Positions 18,957 through 24,186 of a DNA stretch of 64,000 nt are shown here, piece after piece. The stretch is taken from assembly GCF_000238375.3 (NCBI RefSeq), contig NZ_AHBZ03000014.1, forward strand, positions 1 through 64,000, read 5' to 3'. The notes beneath the pieces were generated by a model that saw only the letters and a list, made by a program, of their open reading frames with translations, was not told the origin of the DNA and did not search any database. The stretch comes from Pseudoalteromonas citrea. Its GTDB lineage: Bacteria > Pseudomonadota > Gammaproteobacteria > Enterobacterales > Alteromonadaceae. A program made the position numbers and the translations under genes. Positions within the stretch are counted from its first letter, which is position 1. Each line of letters starts with the position of its first letter.

Positions 18957-20003
18957 TTAAGCCAGTAACTTTTCACATTGTCGATAGTTAGCCCGCCGTT
19001 TAATTTCTAAACTCGCACAATAATTATCAAGCTTTTCAGGTCGCCCTACTGCGCCATGAAATACTTTGGTAAATTGGGTGGTGAGTTTTTGCCAGTTTTC
19101 TGGGGCTGTGTTAAGTCTGTCTAAAATAGGGGAATTAATTGAGCTTATAGCACCTCGCTTATCTGCTCGCATACATCTGCCTGTTAGCTCGACCAGTTCT
19201 AAATAGGACTTTAATTCAAACGGTAAACCTTTGGGCATATGTTTTCTGGGGCTGCCTGCAAAACGCGCCAGTTGTTTAGGTTGCTTGCCCTCTTTGGCAT
19301 GTTCACAACGAGTTTTTACACTGGTGTAGTCTGAGGTTTCGGGTGTGTCAGCCATCTTTGCTCTGATTGGATTTAAATCAACATACGCCATACAGGCCGC
19401 CAGTGCCGCTTCATCAAGTAAAGCTTGTGATTTAAAGCGCCCTTCCCACAAATTAATAAGGAATTAATTTGAATGCCGTTAGGCAGCCCGCAGGGTGAGC
19501 GCCATGGATGGCTGCGAATAAAACCGGCCTTTGCATTTGTCTTCTTTATTCGCTTTTCGGGCTATGCTTTCATTCAGTACCCGCATAAACCAACTGATAC
19601 TCGCTAAACGTTCTCTAAATTGTTCAATGTCTTTATTTAAAAAGTATTGCTGTGCTGAGTCTAGACGCTCACCTTGAAGGGACTTGTGAGACAGTATGGT
19701 ACCTTTAAATAGCTTATGCCATCTGATGATAATCGCTTTATCACTCAGTCTTTTATCTTTTATATCATCTACATAAAGCACAATATGAGTATGGTTATTC
19801 ATCACCGCATACGCACACACATCAATACAAAATACTTTGGCAAGTTCCAGCTGTTTGTCTTCTATCCAGCCTCTTCTGTGTTCATACGATTGCCCTGTTA
19901 CCTTATCTTCACCACACAAATACGCACGGCGAACACACCGTGAAATACAATGGTAGTATTTGGTATCAGTTAAACTCACTTGTCTTTTTCGTGCCGTGGC
20001 CAT
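18957..20003 (-). pseudogene. REP-associated tyrosine (HUH/Y1) transposase, interrupted
   Basis: Two reading frames in the same phase (20003-19479 and 19451-18957) are halves of one Y1-type transposase of about 325 residues. The N-terminal half has the TKYYHCISRCVRRAYLCG start and the HUH motif NNHTHIVLYVD. The C-terminal half has the typical WEGRFKSQALLDEAALAACM and DLNPIRA segments. Between them a 72-bp insertion replaces the expected GRF-WEGRF junction with a tail ending in two in-frame stops. Because the insert is exactly 24 codons, the frame is kept. The gene is therefore inactive unless the stops are read through. Confidence 0.85.
19448..19519 (-). mobile_element. 72-bp REP/MITE-like insertion
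   Basis: The insert splits the transposase gene. It contains two nested palindromes: AAATTAAT-5 nt-ATTAATTT at 19450-19470, and GCAGCC...GGCTGC at 19483-19515 around a GC-rich core (CGCAGGGTGAGCGCCATGG). Removing it restores CGG TTT TGG GAA GGG, that is GRFWEG. Its structure fits a short non-autonomous palindromic element. Confidence 0.75.
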
Positions 20004-20085
20004 AAGAGAAAGCGCCTATCTTTTAAGCTGAATCTATAAGATAGGCAATGAATGAAAAACAATCAATTTTGGGTGGGTGTCAGTT

Positions 20086-20295
20086 AAAATCCCAAAGCAA
20101 ATTGTTGATATCGCATGGAAAGCACAATTAAGACTCTGCAAACGTTATAAAAAGCTTATAAATAAAGGCAAGCATTACAACCTCGTTGTCACTGCTATTG
20201 CCAGAGAAATGATTGCGTATATCTGGGCAATTGCAAAAGAAGTAGTATTGATACCCGTTAATCCAAGATTACGTTTAGCACGGGTACCAGCTTAA
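20086..20295 (+). pseudogene. IS110-family transposase, C-terminal remnant
   Basis: A 69-codon frame with no proper start. It reads QIVDIAWKAQLRLCKRYKKL, followed by a TAIAREMIAYIWAIAKEV helix. This is the C-terminal helical end of IS110/IS1111-type DEDD transposases, which are normally about 330-400 residues. The missing N-terminal part is cut exactly where the inverted-repeat edge of the REP-associated transposase element begins. The stop at 20293-20295 seems to be the natural one. Confidence 0.65.
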
Positions 20296-20640
20296 AATGA
20301 ACGAATTAGAGTTAATGCATTGGGTCAAGCATCGGGTGTGGCACAACCACCGACGGCGTTGCCTACATGGATGTAGGTAAGGGGCGTGAGCAGGAGCGGA
20401 AGCTTTAGGATGGCAATGCTGCAATCGCAGCATCGAACCACGAACATAGACTGAAGACAGGTGCCACGTCGAACTAAGTAGGGTCTGCTCTGCTCATGAA
20501 AGTGAGTAACCAACGAATATCAGCATGAAAACCGACGAAATTACTTGCTTCATCCTATGTATTAACTCGCTCTAATTCGAGTTGAGAGATTATGGCTTAA
20601 AGTTAAGCAGGGATCAGTGTGTTTAACTTGACAGTGGGAG
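20296..20640. other. Structured non-coding flank of the IS110 remnant
   Basis: 345 nt that are GC-richer and more structured than the surroundings, with no plausible gene. Hairpins include ATGCTGC-aatc-GCAGCAT (20416-20433), AACTCG-8 nt-CGAGTT (20564-20583) and an AAGTTAA/TTAACTT pair near 20597-20625. It is probably the non-coding right end of the IS110-type element. Such ends can encode the bridge RNA in this family; no bridge-RNA structure was verified. Confidence 0.4.
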
Positions 20641-20647
20641 TCATACC

Positions 20648-20747
20648 AACGCCCACATTAAGGGGCTTTTTATTAGTTTGCTAAAATTGTGTAGCGAAGC
20701 GGAACCGAGCAAACTGTAAAAAGTCCCGCTTTAATTGCTTGTTATGT
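20648..20747 (-). other. attC recombination site (59-base element) of cassette 2
   Basis: Reading the minus strand, the site starts at ACATAACAAGC (R''-like) two bases after the stop codon of the small ORF and ends in GGGCGTT (R' crossover). It folds as a long imperfect hairpin: AACAAGC/GCGTT ends, CTTTTTA/TAAAAAG, AGTTTGCT/AGCAAACT, and a variable terminal loop of about 25 nt. The terminal bases ACACATAAC are the exact reverse complement of GTTATGTGT at the cassette's other end (21114-21106), as required for a circularising cassette. Confidence 0.75.
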
Positions 20748-21113
20748 GTTTACGCACCCATATCAGTTAATAACTCGACTATTTTATGGGAGTTAGGCGA
20801 TTTTTGAAGATAATGAGACTTTAGCTTTTTTAAGTTATCTAAATTATCAGAGTAACACCCTAGATTATTTATTGAGTCAAGGGTATCAAATATTAACGAG
20901 TCTAATTTATCCAAGTTAACCCCAGCAGTTTGATGCATGAGGTTTACCCTTACATCAGCTAACCTAACTAAATAATGCTTATGAGAATCCACTGATGCCA
21001 TTTTTTGATGGTCACACTCTAAAGTAATTTCATAATCTGCTTTTGAAAAAAATGAACAAAACAGCGTTAATAAAAATACGAGATACTTGCTCATGACTCT
21101 CCTAAACACATAA
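20650..21113 (-). mobile_element. Integron gene cassette 2
   Basis: A 464-bp unit running from the G^TT crossover at 21114/21113 to the crossover at 20650/20649. It contains one small gene and its attC, with the gene almost filling it. Orientation is away from the integrase stump at 23769, as in a normal integron array. Confidence 0.7.
20750..21094 (-). CDS. Cassette-encoded small secreted protein
   Basis: A 114-residue protein starting at the ATG at 21094-21092, which has an AGGAGA ribosome site. An upstream in-frame GTG would add five residues but would lie in the ribosome site. A signal peptide (MSKYLVFLLTLFCSFFSKA) precedes a mature part of about 95 residues that is mostly helical and has two cysteines. 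No family was recognised, which is normal for cassette genes. The stop is immediately followed by the attC site. There is no own promoter in the cassette, so expression would have depended on an upstream cassette promoter. Confidence 0.65.
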   Translation of the reverse strand: MSKYLVFLLTLFCSFFSKADYEITLECDHQKMASVDSHKHYLVRLADVRVNLMHQTAGVNLDKLDSLIFDTLDSINNLGCYSDNLDNLKKLKSHYLQKSPNSHKIVELLTDMGA

Positions 21114-21166
21114 CTATTTAGTATTTATGCGGCACGTTGTTTGTGCTGCATAATCGCTTGTTGGAC
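21108..21166 (-). other. attC recombination site of cassette 1
   Basis: A 59-nt site on the minus strand. It begins with a perfect RYYYAAC box (GTCCAAC), continues AAGCG, then a hairpin TTATGC-GCAC/GTGC-GCATAA with a 7-nt loop and one unpaired base per side, and ends at the GTTATGT crossover that begins cassette 2. The right part of the R' box belongs to the next cassette, as expected. Confidence 0.65.
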
Positions 21167-21428
21167 TGAGCCGCTACCTGCTCGGTGTGTCAGAGTTGGT
21201 GTTATTTATGCTATGGGAATTTGCTTTTAGTGGCGTAACTTGTCTTGAGCCTATTTTATCGGCTTGTCTTTCGTGATTAAGCCATCCCTGCATTACTCAG
21301 TACGTTTTATCTTGCCATTAGAGCTAATTTTCGCCGATTTATCAATGATATTTTCACCGCGCACGCACTTTTCTAGCCCGAACACTTAAGCAGGTTAACG
21401 CGTTGATTTAATTCAGCAAGCTCTGCTG

Positions 21429-22517
21429 CTAACTCGTTCGTGCTAATTTCATTGTCTCTTCACTTGAATTAACCATTTTACTAAATCGTAAGACCCCGAT
21501 TTTACATACTTCACAAGCCCAATGAGGGGATAGTGACGCAGCTTCCGCCTTTTTCTTCTTCACTTTACGTAAACTGGGCCCTTGCGCCTTTATCAACGCC
21601 AACTTTCGCTTGTAACATGCATTGGCTAAAAAGCCATAGTGACGAATTCGCATAAACCCTTTGGGTAGCACATGCTGTAAATAGCGCCGTAAGAACTCTC
21701 TACAACTCAGTGTCATGACCTTTTCACTGTGTTTATCTGCATAACTTCGATATTTAAAGCACACGCTTTGTTTATTCACCGACACCAGTCTCGATTCTGA
21801 CATCGCGCCCTTTCGGGTATACCGTGCTAGATAACTTACTAACTTATCACTGTATGTTAAACACGCTTTGCTATACACACACCATTTAGCTGGTGTCGTT
21901 ATATGTGTCAGCGAAGTACCTCGCGCATGCAATGCCGCAAGCATTTTCCCTCTAAATACCGTTGATAATGCTTTAACTGGGTATAAGTAGCCCTGTTCTA
22001 TTTCATGCCATTGAGTTTGCGTTAGCCCTCCAGCTGGCACTAAGCAATGCAGATGAATATGCTGACTTAAGGTTTGTCCCCATGTATGTAAAACGCTTGT
22101 CATCCCTAACTGCCCATGCCCTTTACGCTGTGCAAACTTACTTAGGGTGTCCCATACTGCTTTAAATAAACACTGATAAAGCGTGTTTGGGTCATAGCGT
22201 GCAACAATATTCAGCTCATGTGGCAGTGTAAAAACAAGGTGGAAGTAACGACAAGGCAATAAACGGGCTTGCTGTTTTTGCGCCCACTGTGCTGTTGCCA
22301 TACTTTGACAGCGTGGGCAGTGTCGGTCTCGGCAGCTGCATCCGACCTGTTTTACCTCGCCACACGTATCACATTGCCAAGATTGATACCCTAACTTGCC
22401 TGTCCTACATGATTGAAGATGTTGGCAGACCCGTGTCTGCTGGTAATTCAGTGAGTGGTGTTGCCGATAATCATCTAACCCTAAGTTTAAAATATCAGCA
22501 AGGTGTAACCTACTCAT
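21429..22517 (-). CDS. IS91-family HUH/Y2 transposase
   Basis: A 362-residue transposase. It has an N-terminal zinc-binding cysteine cluster (CDTCGEVKQVGCSCRDRHC), the FHLVFTLPHELN segment, the HUH motif HIHLHCLVPAGG and the paired tyrosines of VSYLARYTRKGAMS (YLARY). These are the active-site elements of rolling-circle IS91 transposases. The start at 22517 gives an ATGA overlap with the upstream recombinase gene; a start four codons earlier is possible. In another frame the reading EISTNELAAELAELNQRV continues to 21373, so the natural C-terminus may be longer and frameshifted here. Co-transcription with a tyrosine recombinase is a known arrangement in part of the IS91 family. Confidence 0.9.
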   Translation of the reverse strand: MSRLHLADILNLGLDDYRQHHSLNYQQTRVCQHLQSCRTGKLGYQSWQCDTCGEVKQVGCSCRDRHCPRCQSMATAQWAQKQQARLLPCRYFHLVFTLPHELNIVARYDPNTLYQCLFKAVWDTLSKFAQRKGHGQLGMTSVLHTWGQTLSQHIHLHCLVPAGGLTQTQWHEIEQGYLYPVKALSTVFRGKMLAALHARGTSLTHITTPAKWCVYSKACLTYSDKLVSYLARYTRKGAMSESRLVSVNKQSVCFKYRSYADKHSEKVMTLSCREFLRRYLQHVLPKGFMRIRHYGFLANACYKRKLALIKAQGPSLRKVKKKKAEAASLSPHWACEVCKIGVLRFSKMVNSSEETMKLARTS

Positions 22518-23347
22518 TGTTTTGCCCAATCGGCCAGTAAATCAATGCCGCCATGGCCTAATTCAGGTAACCAATGTAAGTAACTCTGTGTCGTTTTAAT
22601 ATCACTGTGACCAAGCTGATGTTGCAATTGATGAAGCGGCATGCCTGACTCAAGTTGATGTGTCGCGTAAGCATGGCGAAGTGCATGCGGGTTACACTGC
22701 TGCAAACCAATACTGTGTGACTGCTTCCTTAATGACTTTCTAAAGCTCGATGGCGACATCGGTTTGTCCATAAGCCATCGAGAATAGAACATCCAGCCTG
22801 ATGGACGGTACACTCTCCAGTAGCAACGTAACTGCTTCAATACACTCTCTGACACAACAACGTAACGTGATTTATCTCCTTTACCCTGCTCAATTAAAAT
22901 GGTTTTTCGTTTACCGTCTATGTCTGTAACTTTAATGCGTAATAGCTCACCAATACGTAAACCACAGCCATAACACACGATAATTAGCGTCTTTAATCGC
23001 ATATCTGTGCAGCTTGCTATCAGCCGTTGTATGTCGCTACGAGATAAATAAATGGGTGCTCGAGACTTCGCTTTTGGTAAGGTAATATCTAAGTTCAATG
23101 GCCGATGTAAAATGTGCTTAAACAAGAACCAAATACTGTTTATCTGTAACTTTTGGCTTGCCCGAGAAAGCTTGCGGATCGCCGGATCTTGAAAGAATGA
23201 ATTCAACTCTTCATCTGTAATTAAATCCAACGATTTATTAAAGTAATTTCTGAGTTTAAGTAAGTGCGCGCAATAGCTTTTACTTGTTCTTTGTGAATAA
23301 CCTCGATAGGTTATTTCTGCCTTGACCTGTTCAATGAGTGTATGCAT
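22514..23347 (-). CDS. Tyrosine recombinase of the IS91-type module
   Basis: A 277-residue phage-integrase-family recombinase with an N-terminal SAM-like core-binding domain (about 1-90). The complete catalytic set is present: Arg in YGCGLRIGELLRI, the HALRHAYATH box, LGHSD and the tyrosine in KTTQSYLHW. It is closer in size to XerC/IS91-associated recombinases than to integron integrases, since it lacks the extra IntI helix region. It is the promoter-proximal gene, with the transposase overlapping its end by 4 nt. It could process the circular or dimeric transposition intermediate; that role is inferred. Confidence 0.88.
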   Translation of the reverse strand: MHTLIEQVKAEITYRGYSQRTSKSYCAHLLKLRNYFNKSLDLITDEELNSFFQDPAIRKLSRASQKLQINSIWFLFKHILHRPLNLDITLPKAKSRAPIYLSRSDIQRLIASCTDMRLKTLIIVCYGCGLRIGELLRIKVTDIDGKRKTILIEQGKGDKSRYVVVSESVLKQLRCYWRVYRPSGWMFYSRWLMDKPMSPSSFRKSLRKQSHSIGLQQCNPHALRHAYATHQLESGMPLHQLQHQLGHSDIKTTQSYLHWLPELGHGGIDLLADWAKQ

Positions 23348-23433
23348 TTTTGACCTCTAAGTTGTGAAATAACTCAGAGAAAGTGTGGCTCAAATGCTGA
23401 GAATAGGATCTCCGCGTAGCGGCTTAGTTCAAC

Positions 23434-23738
23434 AGCGTATTAGCGTGAATGCCGATAAACACTCTGCCCTTATTTCATTCAGAGACAATCAGAACCGCTA
23501 ATTAATTTAATATATATTAGTAACTTAACACTTTCCCTTACACACAACAATCTCCTTTTCACACCTTCTGAACCCGAGAATTTACTTAACCGAGAATCAG
23601 TTGGGTCGTTATGTAATTTTACTAAAGTAAAAACCATATATAATTCAGGTAATTATGTTCATATGCCAATTTAAACGCGCATTTTCTAAATTATATAACG
23701 AGAAGAAAGGTTAGCAATTGTGGGAAATTAAATTACAA
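23434..23738. other. Putative attI and integrase promoter region
   Basis: About 305 nt of AT-rich spacer between the first cassette boundary and the LexA box of the integrase stump. By position the attI site should lie at its left end. There the minus strand reads ACGCTAATACGCTGTTGAAC, with an ACGCT direct repeat just before the crossover. No gene is present. Confidence 0.4.
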
Positions 23739-23754
23739 CTGTATATAAAAACAG
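23739..23754 (+). promoter_or_regulatory. LexA (SOS) box upstream of the integron integrase stump
   Basis: CTGTATATAAAAACAG is a CTGT-N8-ACAG LexA box with palindromic flanks (AACTGT/ACAGTT). It ends 14 nt before the integrase ATG. SOS control through such a box is established for integron integrases. Confidence 0.8.
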
Positions 23755-23768
23755 TTATCGAATTCCTT

Positions 23769-23906
23769 ATGTCTTCCTCTCCTTTTCTTGAATCTGTGCG
23801 AACCGAACTGCGTACAAGGCGCTATAGTATTAAAAATGAGAAGATGTATTTATACTGGATCAAGTCATTCATCATTTTTAATGATAAAAAAAACCTAAGA
23901 GAATAA
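23769..23906 (+). pseudogene. intI: Integron integrase IntI, N-terminal stump
   Basis: 45 codons starting at the ATG at 23769. They read SPFLESVRTELRTRRYSIKN, then a YLYWIKSFIIFNDKK segment, which is the N-terminal core-binding start of IntI integrases (normal length about 320). Homology stops after about 40 residues, where a short direct repeat begins, and a stop follows at 23904-23906. The catalytic domain is absent. The orientation is divergent from the cassettes at 20650-23432, as in a functional integron, and the LexA box is intact. An ORF extension upstream to 23718 runs through the operator and is not a real start. Confidence 0.8.
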
Positions 23907-23954
23907 CCAGTGACCCCCACTCTAAAAAAATGACCAGTGACAATCATTCTAAAA
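23906..23954. repeat. Imperfect direct repeat at the integrase break point
   Basis: Two 22-nt copies (23906-23927 and 23933-23954, 18 of 22 matching), each of the form ACCAGTGAC-6 nt-TCTAAAA, lie exactly where the integrase homology ends. This may be the end of an insertion sequence or a deletion scar. Confidence 0.55.
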
Positions 23955-24062
23955 TAAGTACAAAAATCATAGCCACATCCAATTACACAGCAAAACATTG
24001 TGCTCTACAAAGGCCGTTCACCTCCAACTATTTTCATCTTTTTGAAATTGTCTATAAATAAA

Positions 24063-24089
24063 AAAACCCCAGCTAACAGCTGAGGTTTT
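24063..24089 (-). terminator. Hairpin terminator downstream of the TonB receptor gene
   Basis: AAAACC-CAGC-taaca-GCTG-GGTTTT with A/T ends, about 100 nt past the receptor stop codon. Confidence 0.75.
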
Positions 24090-24186
24090 ATACTCGTCAA
24101 TTTATACAAAGTTATCTATTAAAAATAACCAGTTTCAAACCAACTTATTTTAATCAACAAGCTCTATGACCTAAATAGGCTCCTTA

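Larger units (their letters stand above)
18756..20085 (-). mobile_element. REP-associated transposase element bounded by inverted repeats
   Basis: A 1.33-kb unit carrying one (broken) HUH transposase gene. Its edges are imperfect inverted repeats: AACCGACACCCAACC at 18756-18770, against the reverse complement of GGGTGGGTGTCAGTT at 20071-20085. The similarity extends a few more bases inward, to about 22 nt. A 9-bp hairpin (GCCTATCTT/AAGATAGGC, 20014-20046) sits between the gene start and the right end. The right edge abuts a truncated IS110-type gene, suggesting that this element inserted into, or brought, that fragment. Confidence 0.55.
21114..23432 (-). mobile_element. Cassette-like segment carrying recombinase and IS91 transposase
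   Basis: A 2319-bp segment whose two ends are an 18-bp inverted repeat (GTTGGACTGAGCCGCTAC at 21160-21177 and its complement at 23416-23433, 16 of 18 matching). The left copy is the R'' end of attC1. The right copy starts with a GTTGAAC crossover-like box on the minus strand. Both genes inside read in cassette orientation. It may be a true large cassette, or an IS91-type transposon bounded by its own ends. Confidence 0.5.

Noticed and set aside
20325-20513. Minus-strand 62-residue ORF
   Set aside because: It lies in the structured non-coding end of the IS110 remnant, has no ribosome site and a composition unlike a protein.
23718-23768. Upstream extension of the IntI stump reading frame
   Set aside because: The extension covers the LexA box and lacks IntI similarity; the ATG at 23769 is the natural start.
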